A program made the translations under genes and the position numbers. A stretch of DNA of 64,000 bases, taken from contig NZ_JACVWU010000030.1 in the NCBI RefSeq assembly GCF_014596915.1, positions 42,996 through 106,995 of the forward strand, in the 5' to 3' direction. Below the pieces are notes generated by a model that was given only the letters and a program-made list of their open reading frames with translations, ran no database searches and was not told the origin of the DNA. The stretch comes from Streptomyces sp. TRM68416. GTDB lineage: Bacteria; Actinomycetota; Actinomycetes; Streptomycetales; Streptomycetaceae. Below, piece after piece: positions 1 to 8,039 of the stretch (positions are counted from its first letter, which is position 1; each line of letters starts with the position of its first letter).

Positions 1-1
1 C

Positions 2-211
2 TTCGGCCACGCCGACCGGGACCCGTCACTCCCCCGCGACCAGATCGACCGCCTCGACAAGGCCCTGACCGCTGCGGGCGTACGTCACCGCTGCGAGGTC
101 TACCCGGGAGCGCCCCACGGTTTCACCCAGGCCGACACCTCCGCGTACGACCGCGAGGCGGACGAGCGGCACTGGGCGGCGCTGCTGGATCTCCTCCGCC
201 GCACGTTCTGA
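2..211 (+). CDS. dienelactone hydrolase family protein, C-terminal end only
   Basis: The last 69 codons of a gene that begins before the window. The visible residues include FGHADRDPSLP, matching the region of the catalytic Asp in dienelactone-hydrolase-type alpha/beta hydrolases, and YPGAPHGFT, where the His of the Cys-Asp-His triad sits. The nucleophile region lies outside the window. The family hydrolyses lactones and esters, and the substrate here cannot be told. Nothing regulatory can be seen because the start is missing. Confidence 0.75.
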   Translation, partial: FGHADRDPSLPRDQIDRLDKALTAAGVRHRCEVYPGAPHGFTQADTSAYDREADERHWAALLDLLRRTF

Positions 212-375
212 GCCAGACCGACTGCACTCATGGCCGGAATGCGATGCCCGGTGGCCGGAGTTCACGTCCGGTGCCCCAGAGTTAACTGTGGACTCGCGGT
301 AACGGCTTGCTCTGCCCGTTCATTACCCGTAGACCTTGCACGACAACTGGCGATGACTCTGGGGGGAGTTGGCGC

Positions 376-1257
376 ATGCAAGGCACGGTGGACGGGTTCC
401 GCTACGGAGCGGTGACACCGGTGGCGGCCTATGTGATGGCCTGCCTGGGTGGGGCCCTGGGGTTGCGGTGCGTCGTCCGCTCCCTCATCAACGAGCACTC
501 GTGGAAACCCGGTTGGCTGGCGCTGGGCGCCGCCTCGATCGGCTGCGGCATCTGGACGATGCACTTCATCGCGATGATCGGCTTCCATGTCGAGGAGACC
601 CGGATCCGCTACGACACGAGCCTGACGGTGCTGAGTCTGGCCGTGGCGATCGTCGTGGTCGGCATCGGCGTGTTCATGGTCGGCTACCGCGGCGCCGGAG
701 CCGTCACGCTGACCATGGCGGGCGCCGTCACCGGGCTCGGCGTCGCGGCGATGCACTACCTCGGCATGGCGGCGATGCGGCTCAACGGCGAGATCCGCTA
801 CGACGGCTTCACCGTCGCCCTGTCCCTGCTGATCGCGGTTGCCGCGGCGACGGCCGCTCTGTGGGCCGCCGTCTCCGTACACGGCTTCCTGACGAGCCTC
901 GGGGCCAGCCTGGTCATGGGCGTGGCGGTGTCCGGGATGCACTACACCGGTATGGCCGCCGTCAACGTACATGTGCACAGCGCGACCGGCGGTGCCTGGT
1001 CGGGCGAATCGCCCACCTCCCTGCTGCTGCCCATGCTCCTGGGGCCGGTGATCTTCCTTCTGCTGGCCGGGGTCGTGGTCATGTTCGACCCGCTGCTGGT
1101 GCTCGGCGACGGCGAGTGGAACCGGCCCTCGGGCCCACGCGCGAAATCCGTCGAACCGGCCGCCGGTTCCCTCTTCGACGCCCGCTCCTCGGCCGCCGGT
1201 CCGCGCTGGCAACAGCCGGGGCCGCCGGAGGACGCGGCACGCACCCGCGAGTGGTGA
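376..1257 (+). CDS. MHYT-domain integral membrane sensor-like protein
   Basis: A 293-residue membrane protein with three M-H-x-x-x-M type motifs at about residues 62 (MHFIAM), 126 (MHYLGM) and 188 (MHYTGM). These are the hallmark of the MHYT domain, thought to bind a metal such as copper and to sense O2, CO or NO. About seven hydrophobic segments can be counted. In many bacteria the domain is fused to GGDEF/EAL modules; here only a hydrophilic, Arg/Pro-rich tail of about 60 residues follows, so no output domain is visible. The ATG at 376 is chosen because a GGGGGAG ribosome site sits about 7 bases upstream. An upstream in-frame ATG at 307 lacks such a site and would add residues unlike the family. 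It converges on the ArsR gene that follows. Confidence 0.85.
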   Translation: MQGTVDGFRYGAVTPVAAYVMACLGGALGLRCVVRSLINEHSWKPGWLALGAASIGCGIWTMHFIAMIGFHVEETRIRYDTSLTVLSLAVAIVVVGIGVFMVGYRGAGAVTLTMAGAVTGLGVAAMHYLGMAAMRLNGEIRYDGFTVALSLLIAVAAATAALWAAVSVHGFLTSLGASLVMGVAVSGMHYTGMAAVNVHVHSATGGAWSGESPTSLLLPMLLGPVIFLLLAGVVVMFDPLLVLGDGEWNRPSGPRAKSVEPAAGSLFDARSSAAGPRWQQPGPPEDAARTREW

Positions 1258-1286
1258 GGCACGGCGTGGACCCCCGCGAAGGGCGG

Positions 1287-1637
1287 TTACGCCGACGGCC
1301 CCCTCTCCCCTTGCGCCGCCTTCAGGTCGGCGAGCAGTTCGGCCTGGCCTGCCAGGACGCCGGAGAGGATGGTGCGGGCGACACGGAGCAGTTCGGCGAC
1401 GTGCGGGCTGGTGAGCGAGTAGTGGACGGTCGAGCCCTCCTTGCGGGTGACCACCAGGTTCGCGCGGCGCAGCACGGCCAACTGCTGGGAGAGGTGCGCG
1501 GGTTCGATGCCGACCTCGGGCAGCATCTCGGCGACCGAGTGCTCGCGTTCGCTCAGCAGTTCCAGGACCCGGATCCGGGCCGGATGGCCGAGCGTCTTGA
1601 AGAACTCCGCCTTCAGTTGGTACAGCGGCGTACTCAT
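1287..1637 (-). CDS. ArsR-family winged-helix transcriptional regulator (copy 1)
   Basis: A 116-residue ArsR/SmtB-type repressor. The body has KTLGHPARIRVLELL, the recognition region LSQQLAVLRRANLV and the wing KEGSTVHYSL. No clear metal-binding Cys cluster is visible, so the signal may not be a metal. It is clearly paralogous to the ArsR gene at 4807-5148: both begin MS-PLYQ-KAEFF and share SQQLAVLRR. The ATG at 1637 is chosen over longer forms because a GGGGGAGGG ribosome site directly precedes it. A TTGC-N8-GCAA palindrome lies about 50 bases upstream, as also seen for the paralogue, so both may answer the same signal. The target genes are unknown. Confidence 0.9.
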   Translation of the reverse strand: MSTPLYQLKAEFFKTLGHPARIRVLELLSEREHSVAEMLPEVGIEPAHLSQQLAVLRRANLVVTRKEGSTVHYSLTSPHVAELLRVARTILSGVLAGQAELLADLKAAQGERGPSA

Positions 1638-1684
1638 CGTGCCCTCCCCCTTCCCGACACCACCGTGACGGCCTCCTCCAGGAG

Positions 1685-1700
1685 TTGCCGACCTTAGCAA
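1685..1700. promoter_or_regulatory. candidate ArsR operator upstream of copy 1
   Basis: TTGC-N8-GCAA, followed by TT, lies about 50 bases before the ArsR start at 1637. Half-site sequence and spacing match the palindrome upstream of the second ArsR gene (5247-5262). Binding by either ArsR is inferred. Confidence 0.5.
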
Positions 1701-1753
1701 TTCCCGAGGTCATGCGCGTGGGAGGGGGTGCGCCGGTGCCGTGGGGGCGGAGG

Positions 1754-2155
1754 TCAGTCCTCGACGGCCCATCCGGTGGTGCGCCACTCGTGGCGGCCCG
1801 CCGCGGACTCCGTGCGGCCCGTGCCGTGCGCCGCGCGTGCGGTCGGCAGGTCGGCGTGGACGGGGATCGGCGGGCCGTCGCCGGTCGGGACGAGGGAACC
1901 GTCGGCGGGGATGGCCGCCAGCTCCAGGCCGCGGCCCGCCTCCAGCAGCCGGTGCGCGGCCTCGGCGATCGCCATCTGCCCCTCGGCGGACCAGCCGCGC
2001 AGCTCGGTCAGGTCGACGATCACCGGTCCGGTGCCGCGTCCCAGGGCCCAGCCGACCGCGCCGGTGAACCGGCGGGCCGCGTCGGGGCCGAGGTAACCGG
2101 CGACGGAGAGGATGCCGAGGTTCTCCTCGACGGTGTAGCGCCAGTCGATGGTCAT
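1754..2155 (-). CDS. STAS-domain protein, anti-sigma-factor-antagonist-like
   Basis: A 133-residue protein whose first 95 residues look like a STAS fold: ENLGILSVAGYLGPDAARRF, then GPVIVDLTELRGWSAEGQ, then an AHRLLEAGRGLELA helix-strand. In SpoIIAA-type proteins a Ser in the central D-x-S loop is phosphorylated by an anti-sigma kinase; here the corresponding stretch is LRGWSAEG. The gene lies 86 bases after the GHKL ATPase gene on the same strand, so the two may form a partner-switching pair. The last 35 residues are polar and unlike the family. The promoter may be shared with the upstream operon. The partner is unproven. Confidence 0.75.
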   Translation of the reverse strand: MTIDWRYTVEENLGILSVAGYLGPDAARRFTGAVGWALGRGTGPVIVDLTELRGWSAEGQMAIAEAAHRLLEAGRGLELAAIPADGSLVPTGDGPPIPVHADLPTARAAHGTGRTESAAGRHEWRTTGWAVED

Positions 2156-2197
2156 GCGGGTGTGCTTCCTTCTACGGTGCTGCGGTCGCCCAGGGGG

Positions 2198-2256
2198 CGT
2201 TCAGGTGTGCAGGGGGCGTTCAGGGGTCGTTCAGTCGTCGTTCAGCCGTTGCTCAG
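2198..2256. repeat. short imperfect tandem repeats ending in CGTTCAG
   Basis: CGTTCAG occurs at 2198, 2217, 2228 and 2239, the last three with exact 11-base spacing, followed by a degenerate GTTGCTCAG. The array covers the stop codon of the GHKL ATPase gene and the gap before the STAS gene. No function is assigned; replication slippage is the simplest origin. Confidence 0.6.
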
Positions 2257-2694
2257 AGGTCGTCCGGCGGTCGTTCGGAGGGGAAGGGTGATCCAGATGC
2301 TCTTGCCCCCGCCGTCGGCGTCGGCCCGGACCACCGCCGTACCGCTCAGGGCGAGGACGAGTTCCATGACGGTGCCGAGACCGCCGTCGCCGGTGAGCAT
2401 GCAGCGCAGCGGGGGCTGGTACGGGTGCCGGTCGTGCACGGCGAGGGCCAGGCAGTCCGAGCCCGCCGCGTAGACCACGGTCATCTGCGGGGAGACGGCG
2501 GCCGCGTGCCGGACGCTGTTGGTGACGAGTTCGCCGAGGATCAGCAGGGCCGGGCCCACCGTGGGGTGGCTCAGGCCGATCCCCCATTCGGCCAGGGCGT
2601 GCTCGGCCGTCTCGCGGGCGATCCGTACGGCGGACGGTTCGGTGGGCAGCGTGAGCACGTGCCGACGGGTCAGGACTTCGCCGTGCGCGGTCAT
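2242..2694 (-). CDS. GHKL (HATPase_c_2) ATP-binding protein, anti-sigma-kinase-like
   Basis: A 150-residue protein of the RsbW-like histidine-kinase-type ATPase group common in Streptomyces. It shows the N-box LGELVTNSVRHA, the G1-type loop LAVHDRHP and the G2 region GDGGLGTVMEL, then GGGKSIWITL. Family members bind ATP and often sequester sigma factors or phosphorylate STAS proteins. The start overlaps the stop of the PNPOx-like gene by one base (TGATG), so the two are translationally coupled. It is the fourth gene of an operon that starts with an ArsR regulator and a SulP transporter, and a STAS gene follows. No sigma factor is nearby. The 3' end lies in a short tandem-repeat tract, so the C-terminal residues may vary between strains. 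Confidence 0.85.
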   Translation of the reverse strand: MTAHGEVLTRRHVLTLPTEPSAVRIARETAEHALAEWGIGLSHPTVGPALLILGELVTNSVRHAAAVSPQMTVVYAAGSDCLALAVHDRHPYQPPLRCMLTGDGGLGTVMELVLALSGTAVVRADADGGGKSIWITLPLRTTAGRPLSNG

Positions 2695-3101
2695 CACGCC
2701 TCCGTTCGGGCGAGGCGGAAGCCGGTGACGCTCTGGGGGTGCAGACGCAGCAGGGTGTCGTGCGGGCCGTGGGTCCAGCCGCTGAGGGAGCGCCGGTAGT
2801 GGGCGGCCTCGTCGGGATCCGTGATCGCCTCGGCCGGGCCGGAGACGGTGACCGTCCAGCCGGTGCCGGGTACGGCCCGGATCTCGTCCACGTGGTAGGC
2901 CGCCGTCGCCCGCACCGACGCGGCCGGGGCGGGGGCGCGGACGACCAGGGTGCCGTACTCCCACACGTGTCGGCCGGGCCGGACCGCGGTCCCGTTGCGC
3001 TGCGCGTACACCAGGCGGCCCAGGCTGGTGCCCTCCAGCAGCCACAGTGCCTCCGCGCCGGAGACCTCGACCATGCGCAGGGACGTGGGGGCAGCGCTCA
3101 T
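2694..3101 (-). CDS. pyridoxamine 5'-phosphate oxidase-like flavin-binding protein
   Basis: A 135-residue split-barrel protein. The start EALWLLEGTSLGRLVYAQRN and the continuation WEYGTLVVRAP match the small PNPOx-like family that binds FMN or F420 and is often annotated only as pyridoxamine 5'-phosphate oxidase family protein. A true PNP oxidase is longer (about 210 residues), so vitamin B6 synthesis is unlikely; a redox-sensing or flavin-reductase role is more plausible. Its ATG overlaps the SulP stop in an ATGA and its own TGA overlaps the next ATG, giving coupled translation on both sides. Confidence 0.8.
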   Translation of the reverse strand: MSAAPTSLRMVEVSGAEALWLLEGTSLGRLVYAQRNGTAVRPGRHVWEYGTLVVRAPAPAASVRATAAYHVDEIRAVPGTGWTVTVSGPAEAITDPDEAAHYRRSLSGWTHGPHDTLLRLHPQSVTGFRLARTEA

Positions 3102-4810
3102 TGCGGGACTTCCTCACCGGCGGGTCGGGGTTTCGGGGCGGGGCGGGCGCGCAGGAGGCCGGCCGTCTCCAGGTGGTCGCGGGCGGCCCGGATCGCCTCG
3201 GGGGTGCTGTCGTAGGTGCGGCCGTCGTGGCGCAGCGGCTCCAGTGCGCCGACGGAGTCGAGGACCTGGAGCTGGCCGGGGCGTATGCCGGAGGCGAGGA
3301 CGAGGATGCCGCGCCGCCCCAGCTTCTCCACGGCGTCCTTGAGGACGAGGGCGCCCGTGGCGTCCATGGTGGACACGCGAGACATCCGCAGGATCACCAC
3401 GCGGACGTCGGTGACGTCGGTCAGCTCCAGCAGGAAGCGGTGGGCGGCGGCGAAGAACAGCGGGCCGTCGATGCGGTAGGCCAGGATGTGCTCGGCCAGC
3501 AGCGCGTGTTCCTCGGCGGTGTGGTCGCCGCGGTCGAGCGGCACCTGGTCGAGGCGGGCCTGCTTGGCGACGGCCCGCAGGGCGAGGGCGCCCGCGACGG
3601 CCAGGCCGATGACGACGGCGTACACGAGGTCGAGGACGAGGGTCGCGGCGGCGGTGAGGACGAGGATCAGGGCGTCGGAGCGGGTGGCCTTGGCCATGGC
3701 CCGCAGCGAGCCGACCTCGACCATGCGGATGGCGGTGGCGAGCAGGACACCGGCGAGGGCGGCGAGCGGGATCTTCGAGACCAGGGGTGCCGCCGCAAAG
3801 ACGATCACGGCGAGTACCGCGGCGTGGGTGAGGGCGGCGAGCCGGGAGCTCGCGCCGGCGCGGACGTTGACCGCGGTGCGGGCGATGGCGCCGGTCGCGG
3901 GGACGCCGCCGAAGAGCGGGGCGGCGATGTTGGCGAGGCCCTGGCCGAACAGTTCGCGGTCCGGGTCGTGCTGCTGGCCGACGGTCATGCCGTCGGCGAC
4001 CGACGCCGAGAGCAGGGATTCCAGGGCGGCGAGGGCGGCGACCGCCACGGCCGGGGCGAGGAGGGTGCCGAGCGAGCCGAGGTCGAGGAAGGACAGGGAG
4101 GGGGCGGGCAGGCCGGAGGGCAGGTCGCCGATCGGCTTCGCCGCGTCCAGCCCGACGGCCTGTGTGACGACCGTCGCTGCGATCACGGCCAGGACGGAGA
4201 ACGGCACGGTCGGCCGCCATCGGGCGCCGGCCAGCATGACGGCGGCCACCGCGATCGCGAGGCCGAGGGCGGTCCCGTTCGGGGCCTCGGCGAACTCCTC
4301 GAACGCCCGCCAGGTCACCGCCAGGACGTGGTCGCCCTCGGGCTTGGGCACGCCGAGGGCGCTCGGGATCTGCTGCAGGCCGATCACGCAGGCGATGCCG
4401 AGCGTGAAGCCCTCCACCACGGGTGCGGGGATGTAGCGCATGTACCGGCCGGCCTTCAGCGCGGCCAGCGCCACCAGCATCACGCCGGCCATCAGCCCCA
4501 CGGTCAGCACCCCGCCCGGCCCGTACTGGCCGACGATCGGCACGAGGACGACGGTCATGGCGCCGGTGGGCCCGGACACCTGCAGATTCGATCCGCCGAA
4601 GAGCGCCGCGAGCGCGCCGGCGATCACGGCGGTGGCCAGTCCGGCCTCCGCGCCGAGGCCGGAGGAGACGCCGAAGCCGAGGGCGAGCGGGAGTGCCACG
4701 ATCGCCACGGTGAGCCCGGCCAGCAGGTCCCGGCGGGGGTCGCGGCGCGTCTCCGCCAGATCGGCGCGGGTGGGCAGCAGCGAGGTGACGCGGGCGAGCG
4801 TGCCGCTCAT
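3098..4810 (-). CDS. SulP-family anion transporter with C-terminal STAS domain
   Basis: A 570-residue SLC26/SulP inner-membrane permease for sulfate, bicarbonate or similar anions. The first 420 residues hold about 10-12 hydrophobic helices, including DLLAGLTVAIVALPLALGF and SGPTGAMTVVLVPIV, the SulP signature region. A STAS domain follows (about 430-545) with RVVILRMSRVSTMDATGALVL. Length and layout are normal for the family. The ATG at 4810 overlaps the stop of the upstream ArsR gene (ATGA), which sets the start. Context puts it under the adjacent ArsR regulator and makes it the main functional gene of the operon. The transported anion cannot be decided from sequence. Confidence 0.92.
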   Translation of the reverse strand: MSGTLARVTSLLPTRADLAETRRDPRRDLLAGLTVAIVALPLALGFGVSSGLGAEAGLATAVIAGALAALFGGSNLQVSGPTGAMTVVLVPIVGQYGPGGVLTVGLMAGVMLVALAALKAGRYMRYIPAPVVEGFTLGIACVIGLQQIPSALGVPKPEGDHVLAVTWRAFEEFAEAPNGTALGLAIAVAAVMLAGARWRPTVPFSVLAVIAATVVTQAVGLDAAKPIGDLPSGLPAPSLSFLDLGSLGTLLAPAVAVAALAALESLLSASVADGMTVGQQHDPDRELFGQGLANIAAPLFGGVPATGAIARTAVNVRAGASSRLAALTHAAVLAVIVFAAAPLVSKIPLAALAGVLLATAIRMVEVGSLRAMAKATRSDALILVLTAAATLVLDLVYAVVIGLAVAGALALRAVAKQARLDQVPLDRGDHTAEEHALLAEHILAYRIDGPLFFAAAHRFLLELTDVTDVRVVILRMSRVSTMDATGALVLKDAVEKLGRRGILVLASGIRPGQLQVLDSVGALEPLRHDGRTYDSTPEAIRAARDHLETAGLLRARPAPKPRPAGEEVPQ

Positions 4811-5148
4811 CGCCGGGTGCCCTCGGTTCCCCGCAGCTCGTCGAGGAGTTCGCCGCGTCCGGACAGCATCTCGGTCAGGATGCGGCGTGCGGCCTTCATC
4901 AGGTCGGCGACGTCGCCGCCGGCCAGTTCGTACACGACGGTGGAGCCCTCGCGGGTCGCGGTGACGATCCCCGAGCGCCGCAGCACGGCCAGTTGCTGGG
5001 ACAGTCCGGAGGGCTCGACCTCGATGGCCGCCAGCAGGTCCCGTACCGGCATCGGGCCGTCCTGGAGGAGTTCCAGCACCCGGATCCGCACCGGATGCCC
5101 GAGCATCCGGAAGAACTCGGCCTTGGCCTGGTACAGCGGAACGGACAC
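4807..5148 (-). CDS. ArsR-family transcriptional regulator (copy 2), first gene of the SulP operon
   Basis: A 113-residue winged-helix regulator with FFRMLGHPVRIRVLELL, LSQQLAVLRRSGIV and wing TREGSTVVYEL. It overlaps the SulP start by four bases and very likely represses its own operon. It is a paralogue of the ArsR gene at 1287-1637. Upstream lies a near-perfect 20-base palindrome (5245-5264) containing TTGC-N8-GCAA, the best operator candidate. No typical Cys metal site is seen. Confidence 0.9.
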   Translation of the reverse strand: MSVPLYQAKAEFFRMLGHPVRIRVLELLQDGPMPVRDLLAAIEVEPSGLSQQLAVLRRSGIVTATREGSTVVYELAGGDVADLMKAARRILTEMLSGRGELLDELRGTEGTRR

Positions 5149-5244
5149 GATCCCTCGGTTTCCCTGCGAGCCCCACCCGGGAGTGGCTGTGGTGGTGGCT
5201 GTGCCCGCGGCTACCTACGAGCACAGCCATCACAGCATCTAATC

Positions 5245-5264
5245 AATTGCGAAATTTTGCAATT
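5245..5264. promoter_or_regulatory. candidate ArsR operator of the SulP operon
   Basis: AATTGC-N8-GCAATT, an AT-rich near-perfect palindrome in otherwise GC-rich DNA, about 97 bases before the ArsR start and between it and the divergent zinc-ribbon gene end. It shares the TTGC-N8-GCAA core with the site before the other ArsR gene. Confidence 0.6.
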
Positions 5265-5267
5265 CCG

Positions 5268-5279
5268 CATCACGTGATG
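5268..5279. promoter_or_regulatory. perfect 12-base palindrome CATCACGTGATG
   Basis: A perfect dyad directly beside the ArsR-type palindrome. It could be a second protein-binding site or part of the promoter of the minus-strand operon. No regulator is assigned. Confidence 0.35.
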
Positions 5280-5306
5280 TCCCTGGCGTTCCCGTCGGGA
5301 GGGGGG

Positions 5307-5666
5307 TCAGGCCTTCTTGACCACGCTGGACTTCAGCTGCATCGCCCCGAAGCCGTCGACCTTGCAGTCGATGTCGTGCCCGTCGACGCCGTCGACCAGC
5401 CGGATGTTGCGCACCTTGGTGCCGGCCTTGATCCCCGAGGGGCTGCCCTTGACCTTCAGCGCCTTGACGACGACCACGCTGTCGCCGTCCTGGAGCACAT
5501 TGCCCACGGAGTCCTTCACGACGCGCTCGCCGGCGTCGCCCCCGCCGTCGGCGGCGCTGTCGGCGGGTACCCATTCGTGGCCGCACTCGGGGCAGACCAC
5601 CAGGGCGTTCATCTCGTAGGTGTACTCACAGGAGCACTTCGGACAGGGGGGAGGATTCTCGATCAT
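5307..5666 (-). CDS. yjdM: zinc-ribbon PhnA/YjdM-like protein
   Basis: A 119-residue protein with an N-terminal zinc ribbon, C-x2-C at residues 8-11 (CPKC) and CPEC about 20 residues later, then the PhnA C-terminal domain with GDSVVVVKALKVKG and CKVDGFGAMQLKSSVVKKA. This is the full architecture of the family once linked to alkylphosphonate use but actually of unclear function. A linker of about 15 Asp/Gly/Ala residues is inserted between ribbon and domain. The ATG at 5666 gives the normal family start. The next gene upstream is divergent, 137 bases away. Confidence 0.88.
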   Translation of the reverse strand: MIENPPPCPKCSCEYTYEMNALVVCPECGHEWVPADSAADGGGDAGERVVKDSVGNVLQDGDSVVVVKALKVKGSPSGIKAGTKVRNIRLVDGVDGHDIDCKVDGFGAMQLKSSVVKKA

Positions 5667-5803
5667 CCGGCCAGCGTACCCAGCGCCCGGAGGACCGGGA
5701 CGCACCCCGGGCGCCGGGGGTGGGCCCCTCGCGCCCCAACTCCTTTGCCCTGTACGGCACTCCCGCCCTCCCTGCGTTCGTAGATCATTGTTACGGTGCA
5801 GCG

Positions 5804-7303
5804 ATGCCCGACTCTTCACGCGACACCGCCGAAGGCGCCGGCTGGGGTTCCGCAGAACCCGGTGCGTACCGGCGGCTGATGCCCACCGAGGTCCAGAAGA
5901 TCTCCTGGCTCGATCCGAGAATGCTGTGGGCCGCCCGCAACGGCGTGCTGGCCTCCTGGTTCGGGGACCCCACGGGGCGGACCCGCAGCCGCTGGGTGGC
6001 CCAGCGCGCCGCCGCGGGCGCGCCGGCGGACAAGGTGATCCGGCGTGCGGAGGCCGACCGGTTCTCCTTCCTCGTCATCGGCGACACCGGCGAGGGCGAC
6101 GAGCCCCAGTACGCCGTCGTACCAGGCTTGTTGAAGGCGGGTCGGGACACCAGCTTCGCGGTGCTCGCCAGCGACGTGATCTACCCGGTGGGCAGCGCCG
6201 ACGACTACGACGGCAAGTTCTTCCGCCCGTACCGGGACTACCGGGCGCCGATCTACGCGATACCCGGCAACCACGACTGGTACGAGGACCTCGGCGCGTT
6301 CATGCGCGTCTTCTGCGGCGACGCCCCGCCGCTGCCGCCCGAGGCGAAGCCGCGCCCCCTCACCCGGGCCTGGCTGCGCTCCCTGCTGTGGCACCGGCCG
6401 CGGGACGGGGACGGCGGGCGGCTCGCCGAGGCCCGGCGGCTGCGGTCGGAACCCGCCCAGCAGGCCGTCCAGCCCGGCCCGTACTGGGCCGTCGACGCCG
6501 GGCCGGTGCGGATCGTCGCCATCGACACCGGGCTGCTGGGCACCCTCGACGCCGAGCAGGGCGCGTGGCTGCGCGAGGTCTCCCTGGATCCGCGCCCGAA
6601 GATCCTCATCACGGGTTCCCCGCTGTACGTGGACGGCGAGTACCGCCCGTGCGCCATCGAGGGCGGCGGCACGGTCGACGACCTCGTCCGCGACCCCGCC
6701 CACCGCTATGTGGCGGCGATCGGCGGCGACATCCACAACTACCAGCGCTATCCGGTGCGGGTCGAAGGCCGCACCATCCAGTACGTCGTCTGCGGCGGAG
6801 GCGGCGCCTTCATGCACGCCACGCACACCATTCCGCGGGTCGACGTGGCGGACGTCACCGAGGACGACTTCCGCTGCTACCCGCTGCGCGGCGACTCCCT
6901 GGCCTTCTACAGCAGGCTGTACGGACGCCGGCTGCGGCTGCGCCGCTTCTTCACGCTCACCGAGGACGAGGCCACCGCCGTCATCGCCGAGCGCCTCGGC
7001 ATCCGGCCCGGCCGCGCCCCCGGCGCGACCCGGATCACCCGCCGCACCCGGCTGGTCGCGAGCCTGCTCGGCACCGGCCGACGGCCCGGCCGCAAGGCCC
7101 GCTTCCGGCTGCCGGTGCGCAAGATCTACACCCAGTTGTTCTCGCCGAGCTCGGCCACGTACAGCCCGCCCTTCTTCAAGTGCTTCCTGCGCGTGGACGT
7201 CTCACCGGAGGCGGTCCGGCTGCGCTGCTACGCGGCCACCGGCAACCGCGCCCAGGAGGTCGACCCGCCCGTCGAGGACGAGGTCACCATTCCCCTGGTA
7301 TGA
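5804..7303 (+). CDS. calcineurin-like metallophosphoesterase
   Basis: A 499-residue protein with the two-metal phosphoesterase motifs in order: GDTGEGD (D94), ASDVIYPVG, GNHDWYED (N156-H157-D158), and GGDIHNYQ (D309, H311). The GNHD/E motif and the late G-x-H motif are intact, so it should be catalytic on a phosphoester. No signal peptide is seen; the start is polar. The C-terminal 150 residues hold an Arg-rich stretch (RRLRLRRFF) of no recognised domain. The ATG at 5804 is chosen since residues before it in the longer reading are unlike a protein start. It is followed almost directly by a decayed monooxygenase gene. Confidence 0.88.
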   Translation: MPDSSRDTAEGAGWGSAEPGAYRRLMPTEVQKISWLDPRMLWAARNGVLASWFGDPTGRTRSRWVAQRAAAGAPADKVIRRAEADRFSFLVIGDTGEGDEPQYAVVPGLLKAGRDTSFAVLASDVIYPVGSADDYDGKFFRPYRDYRAPIYAIPGNHDWYEDLGAFMRVFCGDAPPLPPEAKPRPLTRAWLRSLLWHRPRDGDGGRLAEARRLRSEPAQQAVQPGPYWAVDAGPVRIVAIDTGLLGTLDAEQGAWLREVSLDPRPKILITGSPLYVDGEYRPCAIEGGGTVDDLVRDPAHRYVAAIGGDIHNYQRYPVRVEGRTIQYVVCGGGGAFMHATHTIPRVDVADVTEDDFRCYPLRGDSLAFYSRLYGRRLRLRRFFTLTEDEATAVIAERLGIRPGRAPGATRITRRTRLVASLLGTGRRPGRKARFRLPVRKIYTQLFSPSSATYSPPFFKCFLRVDVSPEAVRLRCYAATGNRAQEVDPPVEDEVTIPLV

Positions 7304-7365
7304 CGGAACCGCACCGGCCGGGACGTGGTCGCCACCGGTGTTGCCCCCTGAACGTTGGAGGCGGC

Positions 7366-8035
7366 GTGTCGGCGACTCCGCGACCCCGCTCGGCCGGGAG
7401 AACCCGCTGCGGCTGGCCGAGGACCTGGCGACCGTCGGCATCCTGTCCGGCGGCCGGCTCAACCCGGGGGTGAGCGCCGGACCACCGAGGCACTTCGACC
7501 GGGTCAAGGACGCCCTCTATCCGGACACCGCGGACGCCGAGGACTTCGGCTACGAGCGGGTGCGGCGGCTGCTGGACCTGGTACGGGGCGAGCCCGCCAC
7601 GGACGTCAGCGGCGCGGACGGCTTCGAGGCCGCGCGGCGGCAGCCGCACATCGAGTACAGCTCGGACCGCGTCCAGTCGCACTCCCCCGGCCTGGGCCGC
7701 CGCCTGTGGTACGGCGGCACCGGTCTCAACTCCGCGCGGTGGTCCGGTGAGCACGGCATGAACTTCCTGACCAGCAGCGTCGTCAAGGCGGAGGGCGCCG
7801 AGGGGCGTTACGGCTTCGCGGAGATCCAGCTGTCCCCTCTCCGAGGAGATCGCCGAACGGTTGCACGCGCACGCCGCGTTCCGCGAGGTGGGACGAGGTG
7901 GCGTTCGCGCTGCCGTTCACCTTCGCGCACGAGGACTACGTGCAGATCCTCACCGACATGGCGACGGTGCTCGGCCCGGCGCTGGGCCGGCGGCCGGGGC
8001 GGGGGCAGAGGCGGAGGCGGGGACGGAGGCCTGTT
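7366..8035 (+). pseudogene. broken luciferase-like (LLM class) flavin monooxygenase
   Basis: Three reading frames in turn give one family-like protein. The main part runs from LRLAEDLATVGILSGGRLNPG through RRLLDLVRGE, the typical middle of LLM oxidoreductases, to LGRRLWYGGTG and FLTSSVVKAE. Near 7834 the frame shifts into EEIAERLHAHAAFREV. Near 7893 it shifts again into VAFALPFTFAHEDYVQIL, matching the C-terminal end. The first about 100 residues, with the flavin-site strands, are absent, and no start codon or ribosome site is found. It lies between the phosphoesterase and the convergent TauD-like gene, whose 3' end it reaches. It is called a pseudogene because of the missing N-terminus and two frameshifts. 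The original may have been an F420- or FMNH2-dependent enzyme. Confidence 0.8.
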
Positions 8036-8039
8036 GAGG

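Noticed and set aside
3047..5242. Long open frame on the plus strand across the SulP operon (about 730 codons)
   Set aside because: It is the antisense of genes with clear SulP and ArsR motifs. Its translation is Gly/Arg/Glu-rich and repetitive, typical of empty high-GC frames.
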